From Telmatactis stephensoni (taxonomy: Eukaryota > Cnidaria > Anthozoa > Actiniaria > Isophelliidae), in NCBI GenBank assembly GCA_029948255.1, contig JALIZF010001827.1:317001-381000 (forward strand): a stretch of DNA of 64,000 nt, in the 5' to 3' direction. The notes beneath the pieces are model-generated. The model was not told the DNA's origin and made no database searches. It saw only the letters and a list, made by a program, of their open reading frames with translations. Made by a program: the position numbers and the translations under genes. Below, piece by piece: positions 1 through 10,121 of this stretch (position 1 is the stretch's first letter; each line of letters begins with the position of its first letter).

Positions 1-147
1 GACTTGGTCGTTAAACGTGAAGTGTACATTCTTGGTGCTTTGATTAATCAGCTTTTCGAGCTCTGTTTGGGTTAGTTCCAAACAGAGCTCGAAAAGCTGA
101 TTAATCAAAGCACCAAGAATGTACACTTCACGTTTAACGACCAAGTC
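1..147. repeat. Perfect 70-bp inverted repeat (hairpin) of PLE reverse-transcriptase sequence
   Basis: Bases 1-70 and 78-147 are exact reverse complements, with a 7-base loop (71-77). The right arm is part of the Penelope-like RT coding sequence that continues downstream, so the left arm is the start of an inverted partial copy whose remainder lies outside the window. Head-to-head partial copies are known for Penelope-like elements. Exact identity of the arms also fits a very recent event or a fold-back assembly artefact at the contig edge. Confidence 0.9.
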
Positions 148-1446
148 TACACACAGAGCGACGGCGTGGCGATGGGTTCACCACTGGGGCCAATCCTTGC
201 AAATATTTATATGACAGAATTGGAAATGTGTGTTGTCCCAACTTTAAGCACTTGCCTTAAAAATTGGAAGAGATATGTGGACGATACTCTGGCTTATGTC
301 AAGATCGGAATGCATGAATACGTATTAGGGGTATAGAATGGTAAAATCCGAGCCTCCCGAGCATGCGAGCCCCTTGTTTTAAAATCCGAGCCAGCTTTCA
401 ACATGCAAAATCCGAAATCCGAGCCTCCGACACTAGCATTTGAAAATTCCGAGATTCCGAGCCTAATATCTTGAAACTCCGAGCCTCCGAGCCTCTACAA
501 AAATCAAATCCGAGCTTTGCGAGCCTCTTTATTTTTTAGACACCATTCTATACCCCTCGTATTGGACAAACTAAATAGCTTTGACGAGAAAATAAAATTC
601 ACGTACGAATTAAGTCAAGAGAACATGATCAATTTCTTAGATACGAAGATAATGTGGAAACAAGACCATTTTGAGACCACAGTACACCGAAAGAAAACAA
701 ACACTGACCTATACATCCACTGGGAAGCAGAAGCACCCAAAACGTGGAAAAGAAGCACATTAAGGGGCTTGATCAAGAGAGCTTTTAATATCTGCTCAAA
801 CGAAGAATTATTGAAACAAGAACTCGATCACTTAAGAAAATCTTTCCATGACATCAACGGCTTTCCCAATTGGGTAATCGACAACATCATCAGTGAAGTA
901 AAAAATAAACAAAGCCAAGAGAGCGTGCAGAACTGCCAAGTGGCCAGCGAACAAGAAAGCGACTTAAAATCAGTATTTTTGACCCTTCCATATAAAGGAG
1001 ACCAAGGAGTTGAACTAATACAGAAGTTAAAACGCACAACTAAGAAATTCTTACCGCCTAATGTGAAACCAGTTGTTGCATTCAAAGCCAATAAATTAGC
1101 ATCTCGTTTCAAGATAAAAGATAACACCAGCATACAACATAAACACGATGTTGTGTACAAATTAGAATGCCCACAAGAACAGTGTTCACACACGTACATT
1201 GGCGAGACCGCTAGAAGATTAACAGAACGTATAACAGACCACAGTGGGAGAGACAAGAAGTCATCTATCTTAAAACACAGCGAAGAAACAGGCCATCAAA
1301 CCATCAAAATAGAAAACACAAGCGTCCTAGCGTCTAATTTTAGAGACTATAGGAAAAGAAAAATAGCCGAAGCACTACTAATTAAAGAACATAAGCCAAG
1401 CTTGAACGAACAGGGACAATCAATTCCCTTGAGTCTTTTCAATTAA
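78..1446 (+). pseudogene. Penelope-like retroelement: RT (3' part) plus GIY-YIG endonuclease, broken by an insertion
   Basis: The reading frame from about 82 encodes RT motif B (DGVAMGSPLGPILANIYM) and motif C (KRYVDDTLAYV), the signature of Penelope-like elements. It stops at 334-336 inside an inserted element (327-557). Past the insertion the same frame resumes at 559 and runs to a stop at 1444-1446. It gives the RT thumb and linker and then a GIY-YIG endonuclease: VYKLEC followed by TYIGETARR, a conserved His region (KHSEETGH) and a terminal Glu region (IAEALLIKEHKPSLN). Insert plus duplication is 237 bp, a multiple of 3, so the frame matches on both sides. The element is 5' incomplete within the window. 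The coding remnant is otherwise open, so the copy was young when it was hit. It cannot make full-length protein as it stands. Family level is confident; subclade is not assigned. Confidence 0.88.
327..557. mobile_element. 231-bp TIR element (MITE-like) inserted in the PLE reverse transcriptase
   Basis: It begins AGGGGTATAGAATGGT (327-342) and ends with the exact reverse complement (542-557), a perfect 16-bp terminal inverted repeat. The flanks are a direct duplication CGTATT (321-326 and 558-563). The interior has no coding capacity and is built from variants of the short motif TCCGAGCC(TCC), at about 346, 385, 417, 457, 479 and 508. Length, perfect TIR and a 6-bp duplication fit a non-autonomous DNA transposon. 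I do not recognise the superfamily. Its insertion introduces the stop codon that ends the upstream PLE frame. Confidence 0.85.
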
Positions 1447-1474
1447 CTGTATGTTTAGATAATCAATTCAATTG

Positions 1475-1508
1475 CTGTAGATGGCCTTCGGATGAAGGCC
1501 GAAATATC
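1475..1508 (+). ncRNA. Degenerate hammerhead-like stem-loop at the PLE 3' end
   Basis: About 30 bases after the PLE stop codon lies CTGTAGA, then T, then a 7-bp stem GGCCTTC/GAAGGCC closed by a GGAT loop, then GAAA. Hammerhead ribozymes are known to be encoded in Penelope-like elements; their core is CUGANGA - helix II - GAAA. Here A6 of the core is U and an extra U precedes helix II, so activity is unlikely. The arrangement matches the better-preserved motif at 51471-51502, also just after a GIY-YIG coding end. Confidence 0.4.
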
Positions 1509-2930
1509 CTATTAAAAAACAAAATGACAAGCCTTCTCGTATTCCTATTCCTTATCAAGCTGTATGCCCAAAAGAACATATTTAAATCTAAGATGTGATT
1601 TTTTTTCCATCGTACCCGCCCATTCAAAGCTGTCGCTCCAGACTAAAATCCGCGCTCTTTTGAAGGTTGGGACGAATTTGGTTAATATAAACCCATTTAG
1701 TTAATAATATACTTTGACATCGTAACGTAATTTAAGGCACATCGTGACTTAGTTTAAGGGACAAACGTGTAGTCACGGCATTTAGACTCAAAGAAAGAGC
1801 CCAAAATAGCTATCAGATCAAAGTAGTAGAATTTTAGCAGTAGTTATAGATAGAGTGTAGAGCAACAACAATATACAAGGATAACAAGAGCATATAGGGA
1901 TGAATTTTAACTTGATTAATATGCCATCGATACTGGGTCTCGGATCTCTGAGGGTTCTCACAATTTTTTCCACAGGATGCCCAAAATGTGCTTTTTCTCC
2001 AACTTTGCAGCGCTTTTTCACAGCCAAAAGAAATTGAAGGACTCGCTTTTCAAAATATTTTTGTTTAACAGGCCAAGGTTATAGGGACTTTAAAAATACG
2101 AATCATTGCGTATTATCATCAGACATCATTAATAATAATAACTAGGTATTTAATAATAAAAATAAAAAATAAAAAATAATTAATTTCGCCATTGAGCACG
2201 CTCAAGAGATTTGTCACTAGCTTTCTCGCTTTTTCAACAAAATAAGTCAACAGAAATGTTGACTTATGCTTAGTGCCGATAATCTAAAATGAATTTTCTA
2301 TAGATTTGTGTGAATATGAAGAAAACTACTTCTGTGTAGTGACAAAGAAACAAGTTTCCAAAAAAATATAATTGTTTTTAAATGTCTTCCATTTTAGCAA
2401 CTGATCATGAACGCAAGAACTGAAACAAGTCTCCGGCCACAAAGTAGAAAGTATTCCGGTGACCATTGACTTGCTATACGTTACCACGTTTAGCCACCTA
2501 AAACACAACTTTATGAAAATATAGTGTTAACTCGTTTATCCAGAACAATAACGAGCCATACGAAATGAAAGCTTAATTAGTAATATGTAAAGATAAACAA
2601 AATTTGACAAAAAAGTTTGGACTAAAAACTCCAAATGTTCCGCGGTCTTCCAACTCTGTTTCTAATTCCAACCGTAAATGTTCGCAGTGGTGTCGCACTC
2701 AAAATTCGGAGCTCCTGATTTTCAAATTCGTATATGCTGGCTAACTGAGAACCCTTTCTGGACATATCATGAAAACTCAAGTGCAATACATGCTAAATTC
2801 ACTTCAAGTCTACTTAACACGCGCGAGTCATTCTGCGGCGAAGAGATGTATCGACATTCTGACAACATATAAACAGCAGGTGTAATAAATGTTACAGAAG
2901 TCAAATCATAAATGATTGTAAACTACTGTT
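1509..2930. other. Intergenic, no gene recognised
   Basis: AT-rich sequence with only short chance ORFs (60-70 codons) lacking recognisable domains or splice context. I see no repeat with clear boundaries. Confidence 0.5.
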
Positions 2931-3030
2931 CCTAAAATAGAGTACAAGGTTTGTTCATTTTAAACTGTATCGGACTTAAAATAGAGTACAGTTATTGTTA
3001 ATTATAAACTGTAACGGACCGCAGTGCTCC
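2931..3030. repeat. Two-copy tandem duplication of about 55 bp
   Basis: The unit starting TAAAATAGAGTACA and ending near AAACTGTATCGGAC is repeated once with small changes (AAACTGTAACGGAC). A third partial unit (AAAAAGAGTACAGT) follows near 3031-3046. Confidence 0.6.
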
Positions 3031-3046
3031 TAAAAAGAGTACAGTG

Positions 3047-5234
3047 AGACTATTGGCACATCTCTTACTCAGTTTAGTTTGTATTGTTTAGTTCATTCTT
3101 AAATTAGCGGCCCGTACCATTTCTACTAATTACTAATTGGAGAGAGACTACAATAATTTTTTTACAGAGCACTTTGAATTCAGTTTGCATGGCTACTCTC
3201 CTGTATATAATAATTTTACGCAAGGATACTGAGGACACATCTGTGGTAGGTATGTCGGGGGTTCAACCAATCCCTAACTTTGTTCTTCTTACTCATGTCA
3301 GTTTAAGCAGAGATTGTAGCTAAACATGAAATGTTTCACTTGAATATTTGTATAAGGGACAGTCGAGGCGTCCATACGTTACAACATCTAAGAAGGGAGT
3401 TGTCACAACCGGACAAACATATGACCATTTTTGATGCACGTGGTTTGTTTACCCCTTGTCTTTGTCGTTAACTTCTATGCGCATGGAGCTACGATCCACT
3501 AATTAGTGAACTATGGTTTGGCAGCGAATAGCTACGTACACGCTACGAACACTGTTTACACACCTCGGAGAACTGGATTAGATTGTAGCTGCAAAGTCTC
3601 CAAAGCGGAGAAAGCTTATGCTAACTTTTTATTTGAAACAAAAAAACATGATTGGACACTCTTTTATAACATGAGTTTGATTTATTCCTGAGATGAAAAA
3701 ACAAACAAACTATTGCTGATGTGCTGGCGGGATGTATGTGAGAAGTTAAGGCTAGCCACCTCGAGCTCCTTCCGGCTACAACAAACGCACTGATCGCCGT
3801 GGAAGCGATCACGCTACCAAACCATTTAGTTTGGAGACTGCCACCACACCTGTAGACAGAATCATGCACACCTTCTCCCGGAATAGATAGTGTGCTATAT
3901 CGATAGAAACAATATATAATTAGTTGAAACCATTCGATCCCTTAACCTAAAGCGGAGGTGAGGAAATCATTCTTGTTGATCCCGCAAAACACAATGTCAG
4001 ATTGTCCTGACCAGTGGAGCTGTTCAAATCATATAAACTATATTTTGTATTACTAGTTAGAATATGGGATTTAATTAAATGTGTTAACAGCAGATGTTTA
4101 AAGCAAATTAGTTAATAAGTTGTTCGGCTATACCGCGCAGGTATTATGCATTTAATCTCCTTCATAGTAGTACATCATTATTTTTCCTCGTCTATAATGG
4201 AGTAAATCAAGTGATTATGACGTTACTCAACGCGTAATATAGCTTAGGACACAATGTCGACAAAAACAATAATATATTAAAGATATGACTTTAATAAGAA
4301 CGATTTAATTGAGCATGTTCGCTGTAGCTGTTATCAAGTGTGTAATTTGAAGGGACTGGGACCAATTGTGCTTTCAACTTAGCTTGCATTGAAGCGTAAT
4401 TTCACTAAAATCATTACATTCAGCTTTATACCAGCATTATTGTCATCTGAGATGATATTTTGGCAACATGATTGACTAATTTGATTTATTATCATCTTAT
4501 TTGTTATCATGACGTCATCAACATTGGATCAATACTTTATGACGTCTTTTACGCCCACAATTCGCAAAATTGGCTTTGGTAACAGTTATATTCGGATTCA
4601 GCACGAAAAATCATTCAAGAAAAATTGTGTTACCGGCTTCTACCCTAAAATGCCTCAAGGTGTTTGATTTTCCGAAAATGCGCCTAGTCTAATTGTTCTC
4701 TCTCATGTCACGAAAGGTTTTTTCAGGTTCTCCGGCTTTTCATCTCTCAGCAAAAATCAACATGTGAGCCGTTTGAGTGTTGCATGTAAAGAATATCGAA
4801 TGTATAGTGGTAGTGAGTGTGAATGAGTCTCGGAGATATTAGCCTGTATTAGCAGTATTTACTACTCTTAAATTCGAGAATAAACAAAAGATTTACTATA
4901 CTAGCATACGGCAAGAAGAGCCGTCGTATATAAAAACTTACGCTCAAACGATCATATTTCATGCATATTTTTTCTAATTATAGTTCTGAGTTCTCTTTTG
5001 TAGGAAAACTACCTTGGAGTTATGCGACCTTTGTTTCTATAGAAGCTTGTTTGTATATTCGAGAAGTAAATTATTCAGCAGTTACTTTGGTGATATCAAC
5101 ATGAACTGACTGAGACAAGTACAAACACCATTAAAACCTTTGATTGAGTGAAAAATGGTGCTACACCTTATAGCAGAAGGCATGTGCTCCCACTTTAGTG
5201 TTTCAGCATGCAGTTAACAGACAATCTTTGCTTA
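3047..5234. other. Intergenic, no gene recognised
   Basis: AT-rich DNA without a supportable ORF, RNA gene or bounded repeat. The short ORFs near 3506-3870 overlap on opposite strands and look random. Confidence 0.45.
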
Positions 5235-5850
5235 TAGTGCAGGCATATCGTGCACAAAAAGTGCAGAATTGTTCAGTTTTTTGCTACAAGCATGAAAATT
5301 GGCACAATGATAGAAGACAACATGCTGACTAATTCCTGATATAGCGCCACGCCCAAAAATCAATACTTCCAGTTTTACACATGTGGAATTAATTTTCACT
5401 TAAAATTAAATACAATTGTTGTATTAACTAGTTGGTTCATGAAATGTGATAATTCTTTATGAGTACTGTTCCTTCTACCTAACTGACTATAGTGCCCCAC
5501 CCTATTCCTCGTACTTCCAGTTTTATGTTAATGGATTTAATTAAATTCAAAATTACTGAAAATAACCGTTTTCTACAATGCTATCACTACCAACTAATCC
5601 AAATTGGTCTAATGATGCATGCCCTTTTCATTTCACATGCACTGCCACACCCTAAACTTAGTACTGCCAGTATAGATACATAGGAATACCTCAAGTCTCT
5701 CAAGTATCAAAATTATTCACCTTGTTTTAAAGTCAAGGAGATAGAATAATAGACGGATATGATTGAAACAACGCAATTTGCATAACATGCAACCATGGCA
5801 ACGCCTTTTCAAAAGTACTTCCAGTAATAGTACATTGTAATTGATTATTG
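5235..5850 (+). repeat. Left arm of a large inverted repeat (about 600 bp)
   Basis: This arm reappears in reverse complement at about 7628-8208. From roughly 5270 to 5690 I find no differences, so the two 63-codon shadow ORFs read from the arms are identical. The arms differ by an 11-base insertion near 5255, a 2-base change near 5705 and a roughly 20-base insertion near 5745, all in the left arm or at its ends. The interior shows a diverged tandem periodicity of about 150 bp, with a core like TACTTCCAGT preceded by a GCCACGCCC-like box near 5341, 5489, 5638 and 5792. Confidence 0.85.
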
Positions 5851-6580
5851 GGGTTACTGGAGTTTATTAATTTTGGATTATGGAAAATCTAATATTTTTT
5901 AAGGTAAGAATCTTTGACAAGGGAGAGGGCTATTGCAGTTCACTCGTAGCAATCACTGAATTTTATTAATTATTTCAATAACTTCCCAAACGAATTAATT
6001 CCATTTGCAATCGCCTCCACAATCAAACATGGCTGTGCACACAAGCTGCAATTTTGCACATTTTTATCTTGCTTACATTTACATCTGGTCAGGTGGCTAC
6101 ACATTTCCAAAATCTATTGCTTAGTTTTCCCACAATTGCGTCAATTTAATCTTTTTGGTCCGCCTTTGTCTACTGCCAAGTGCGGCGCAGAGAGTAGCTG
6201 CAACGACTGACCTGGCTTGATAAGCGGTTAGTCTCTTAATGTGATTTTGGCGGAGTGCTGCAGATGGGATGCTGCCCCCATTGACTTGGCTTTTTTTTAA
6301 AACATTTCCTTCTATAAAGTCAATAACTATTTGGCAAAAGTTAGTTTAACTGTACAGTAGTACAACAAATTGCTGCAGTAGACTGACATATATTTCCAAC
6401 AGATCTTTACATACAGAATCATTCAAAGGCCGTTTAAATGTTGTTTTTACTTCTGCAAACAATACCTTCAAGTCAGAGATTTTCCCGAATATAGACATTT
6501 CATTGCAGCCCGTGAAGACAAAGAAATGAAAAGTTGAAGTTTTACTTCGAAATCGCGGGACGTTGGTGCGCAGATTCTCC

Positions 6581-6696
6581 AGGCCTATTCCAGGCCCTAA
6601 AATCGCCCAAAATCGCCTTAAGTTTTGAGTATCTTTGGGGATAATTTTGCTAAAATCGCCCAAAATTATGGCGATTTTAGTGCCCGGAGTAGGCCT
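6581..6696. repeat. Short fold-back (27-bp imperfect arms)
   Basis: Bases 6581-6607 and 6670-6696 are near-perfect reverse complements (AGGCCTA...TAAAATCGCC). The loop repeats CTAAAATCGCCCAAAAT. It is probably a small MITE-like fold-back. The minus-strand 127-codon ORF across it is a by-product. Confidence 0.65.
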
Positions 6697-6795
6697 ATTT
6701 CCAGAGCCAGAGGCTCGTGGAAAAAGCAATTGAAGATGGGCCCTTTTCTCCCGCTCTCCACCGATGCTCCATTTTAAGGGTATTTACAGTATATT

Positions 6796-6907
6796 AAAGC
6801 TACACGCAAAGAACAGAAGTCGAAACAAGGATAGGAAGTCACTGATATTCGATGGGGATCAAACTTGGGACCTCTCGCACTAACAAACTGTGCAATCCTT
6901 GCTCCTA
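6796..6907 (-). mobile_element. tRNA-derived SINE, truncated copy
   Basis: Read on the minus strand it starts with a tRNA-like head carrying a degenerate A box and a B box (AGTTTGATCCCC), then a body ending near TTTCGACTTCT and TGTAGCTTTA. It is clearly homologous to 13631-13750 but lacks about 14 bases between the boxes, which removes part of the anticodon-arm equivalent. No intact tRNA fold is expected. Confidence 0.7.
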
Positions 6908-7627
6908 AAAGTCGTGGAAGCCATGGAAAGCAGGAAGTGCAGCTGCTTTGCTAGGGCCTAGTGCTCTGAAAACTTCAAGAACTGCAATATCACAATCCTT
7001 ACAAATGAAAAGAAAAGCCTTGAGTCTGATTCCTCTTAAGTGCATGCTGCCAATCCAGTGAATTCCCGTTCTACATCACATGCTAATCCTTGTCCAAAAG
7101 AAGAAATCAAGTGTATGTTTCCAGGCAACTTGATGACTTTCATTTGCAAATTTCAACTAAAAGTAAAAAGCTCTCAAAAACCTAAGGAATCCAGCGAATT
7201 CCCGTTCAACACTAATTTTTCTCCAACAGAAGAAATCAAGTGTTTCTTGTTGGGCAATATGATGGATTTGCAAATTTCAGCAAAAAATAAAAAAAGCTCA
7301 ATACCCTAAGGAATATTTCCCAGTTCTACACGCTTTGGTTGACCATGGCTTTGTTAACTTCTAGATATGGTCTGTGATTTGAGGCTATCAGTGCCACAAT
7401 ATTCGCTCCAGATTACATCAACCCTGGAGACATTCTGTATTAAACTGGGTCTTCACAGTCATGTGTAATTGATCAGGCTATTGTGAACGGGTTTTCTTTA
7501 TGTGGAAAATTATAAAATAGTGAGAATTATTGATTGTTACGAGGGAAGTGCAATAACAGTGGCCTTTATGCAGGAATCCCTACAGAAAGATGTCAGATTG
7601 CCATATACCCAAACCTAATTCCAGATC

Positions 7628-8208
7628 ATCAATTCCAAAGTATTATTACTGGAAGTACTTTTGAAAAGGCGTTGCCATGGTTGCATGTTATGCAAATTGC
7701 GTTGTTTCATCTCCTTGACTTTAAAACAAGGTGAATAATTTTGATACTTCGGAGAGACTTGAGGTATTCCTATGTATCTATACTGGCAGTACTAAGTTTA
7801 GGGTGTGGCAGTGCATGTGAAATGAAAAGGGCATGCATCATTAGACCAATTTGGATTAGTTGGTAGTGATAGCATTGTAGAAAACGGTTATTTTCAGTAA
7901 TTTTGAATTTAATTAAATCCATTAACATAAAACTGGAAGTACGAGGAATAGGGTGGGGCACTATAGTCAGTTAGGTAGAAGGAACAGTACTCATAAAGAA
8001 TTATCACATTTCATGAACCAACTAGTTAATACAACAATTGTATTTAATTTTAAGTGAAAATTAATTCCACATGTGTAAAACTGGAAGTATTGATTTTTGG
8101 GCGTGGCGCTATATCAGGAATTAGTCAGCATGTTGTCTTCTATCATTGTGCCAATTTTCATGCTTGTAGCAAAAAACTGAACAATTCTGCACGATATGCC
8201 TGCACTAT
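7628..8208 (-). repeat. Right arm of the large inverted repeat
   Basis: Reverse-complement partner of 5235-5850, separated by about 1.8 kb that contains a SINE and a small fold-back. The long identical core means either a recent duplication/inversion or ongoing arm-to-arm gene conversion. Neither arm encodes a recognisable transposase. Confidence 0.85.
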
Positions 8209-8249
8209 TACTTCAAAGCTATCTCTTGTAAAAAACTGCTTTGAAGTAA
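8208..8249. repeat. 12-bp perfect hairpin
   Basis: TTACTTCAAAGC (8208-8219) and GCTTTGAAGTAA (8238-8249) are exact reverse complements, sitting just where the inverted-repeat arm ends. Confidence 0.7.
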
Positions 8250-8495
8250 CATCAGAATTGTCTTTTATAGTAATGTGCAAACGAATCTTCTCTTCAGAAA
8301 AATTCATTGATAAACGCTGAAGCACTACAATTAAGACTAGTCGTTGAGCACTGCGGTGGTGCTGAATATCGTGAATTTTTTATGAACAAACGGACTTACA
8401 TCACATGCAGATATGAAGTGAATATTACAAGTTTTTCAAACTTCGCCTCAAATCAGCATGGCTTAATACTTTTGTGTTTTAAAATTCCGTGAACG

Positions 8496-8831
8496 ATGAA
8501 GGAAAAAGTCGCCATTATACTGTTCATGTGTGTAATTCGCGCAAGCAGTAAATTCCACTGCATTGGAACATGTTACTCGGGCCGAGCTTTTCCACTGCCT
8601 AAAGACATCATCCATGGAAAACATCTCATAGGATACTCCTACAAGAACATTACCACTGATGATCACAACAAGTGCTACTCATCTTGTGTTAAGGACTGTC
8701 GTTGTAAGGCGTGTCAGATGAAAGATGCCAGATGTGAGCTACTGGATCAAGACAAGAGTTCAAGGGCAAAGAAATTTGTAGCTGGCTCAGGATACGTATA
8801 CTATGACCTCAAACAGGAAATGTACAAAGGG
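8496..8831 (+). CDS. Gene A, exon with signal peptide and PAN-like domain
   Basis: The exon encodes 112 residues in phase 0 and ends at a GTAAGC donor (GT at 8832-8833). Residues 1-18 form a hydrophobic signal peptide; the ATG at 8496 is chosen because it starts it. Residues 19-108 form a PAN/apple-like cysteine module (Cys 22, 26, 60, 64, 68, 70, 73, 80; conserved HLIGYSYKNITTDD and CRCKACQMKD). The same exon occurs in gene B and relics C and D. Downstream, the next exon of the same phase is 20438-21241, giving a predicted secreted protein of 379 residues. PAN modules usually bind proteins or glycans; the ligand here is unknown. No 5' UTR splice acceptor is evident immediately upstream, unlike in B and C. 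Confidence 0.85.
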
Positions 8832-8942
8832 GTAAGCATACAATTCAGAATGACTGCATGTTTTTAATTTATGACAAAAAAGTATTCAATTTACATATTA
8901 GTATTACCAACGAGTCTTAACGCAGGATCAGAGCTTCAAGTA

Positions 8943-9530
8943 TAATGGGCAAATTGCGTGGAATTCCAACTGATTGTAACTCGAATATTTTTAGTTTCTT
9001 AAAAATGTAACGAGAATAAACATTTCAAGTGTAAGTTTTCGATCACATGAAGAGTCAGCAACTCCGTAATATTTAACAATTATTCCACGAAATTAAATCG
9101 AGTCGTGCATGAGAAGCCGAGTCGGCTATCAGTCATGAACGACGAGCTTGAGTGGAGTAATTGTTTTATTATATCCACATCCACTGGATTGTGAGAAATG
9201 CAGAATTTTAATTATTTTCAAGTTTAAAAACGAAATAACGTCGGCGAAACGCTCCGCCATTTTGTTTACTTCTCTACTCACGGGATATGAGCTGATAGCC
9301 TAGTAGTAGAGTAGCCAAGCAGCGCGCGCGTTTGCTCATATCCATTGGTTGTGAACATAATAAAGCGGGATGTCTGCCATACCAGGAGGAGATTTAGCTA
9401 TACTGTTCGTATTACCGGGGTGTCGGTGATAGCGGGGTGTCCACAAAGTTTGCTTTAATCAGGAAATATCGGGTACACATTTATTTTCAAAGTATTTGAA
9501 TTTCACTCCAAATCGACAAAAACGATGATT
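8943..9530 (+). repeat. Interspersed repeat copy 1, split by a nested element
   Basis: The parts 8943-9072 and 9358-9530 match, in reverse complement, one continuous block at about 22510-22790 (for example the stretch around TCAAGTGTAAGTTTTCGATC and the stretch around AGGAGGAGATTTAGCTATAC). The block between them (9073-9357) is absent from the other copy. Confidence 0.75.
9073..9357. mobile_element. MITE-like insertion of about 285 bp
   Basis: It is defined by its absence from the homologous repeat at 22510-22790. It contains an inverted pair AACAATTATTCCAC / GTGGAGTAATTGTT and a second pair around GGATATGAGC / GCTCATATCC, a palindromic style common in cnidarian repeats. No coding capacity. 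Ends and duplication are not resolved. Confidence 0.55.
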
Positions 9531-9753
9531 CTAGTTGATTTTTTTTTCTAATTACAAAGAATAATTTCACTCCAAAACTGAAGGTCACGGGTCGTCACGG
9601 CATAAATTTATTTTATTTTTATTTATTTATAAGCTTCGTCCTAGGGCGGGAGCAACTCACAGAACTGTTGTTCCAAAACGAGACTCCCTAAATGGTGGTA
9701 AAGTATGGCTGAAAAAAGTTGAAAAATTCCGAGTGCGCGCGAAATTGTCATTT

Positions 9754-10121
9754 TCTTCTTCTTCTTCTTCTTCTTCTTCTTCTTCTTCTTCTTCTTCTTC
9801 TTCTTCTTGTTCTTCTTGTTCTTCTTGTTCTTCTTGTTCTTCTTCTTCTTCTTCTTCTTCTTCTTCTTCTTGTTCTTCTTCTTCTTCTTCTTCTTCTTCT
9901 TCTTCTTCTTCTTCTTCTTCTTCTTCTTCTTCTTCTTCTTGTTCTTCTTCTTCTTGTTCTTCTTGTTCTTCTTCTTGTTCTTCTTGTTCTTCTTGTTCTT
10001 CTTCTTCTTCTTCTTCTTCTTCTTCTTCTTCTTCTTCTTCTTCTTCTTCTTCTTCTTCTTCTTCTTCTTCTTCTTCTTCTTCTTCTTCTTCTTCTTCTTG
10101 TTCTTGTTCTTCTTCTTCTTT
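9754..10121. repeat. (CTT)n microsatellite, about 368 bp, with GTT interruptions
   Basis: Almost pure TTC/CTT repeats with scattered TTG triplets. All long ORFs here (poly-Ser, poly-Leu, poly-Phe on +; poly-Glu on -) are frame readings of the repeat. GAA/TTC tracts can form triplex DNA; the G interruptions would weaken this. Confidence 0.97.

Noticed and set aside
828..1256. 142-codon minus-strand ORF
   Set aside because: Antisense shadow of the PLE coding sequence.
6346..6729. 127-codon minus-strand ORF
   Set aside because: It spans a fold-back repeat and has no domain or splice context.
5492..7961. Identical 63-codon ORF found in two places, suggesting a conserved small protein
   Set aside because: The identity comes from the inverted-repeat arms at nucleotide level; there is no sign of selection on the frame.
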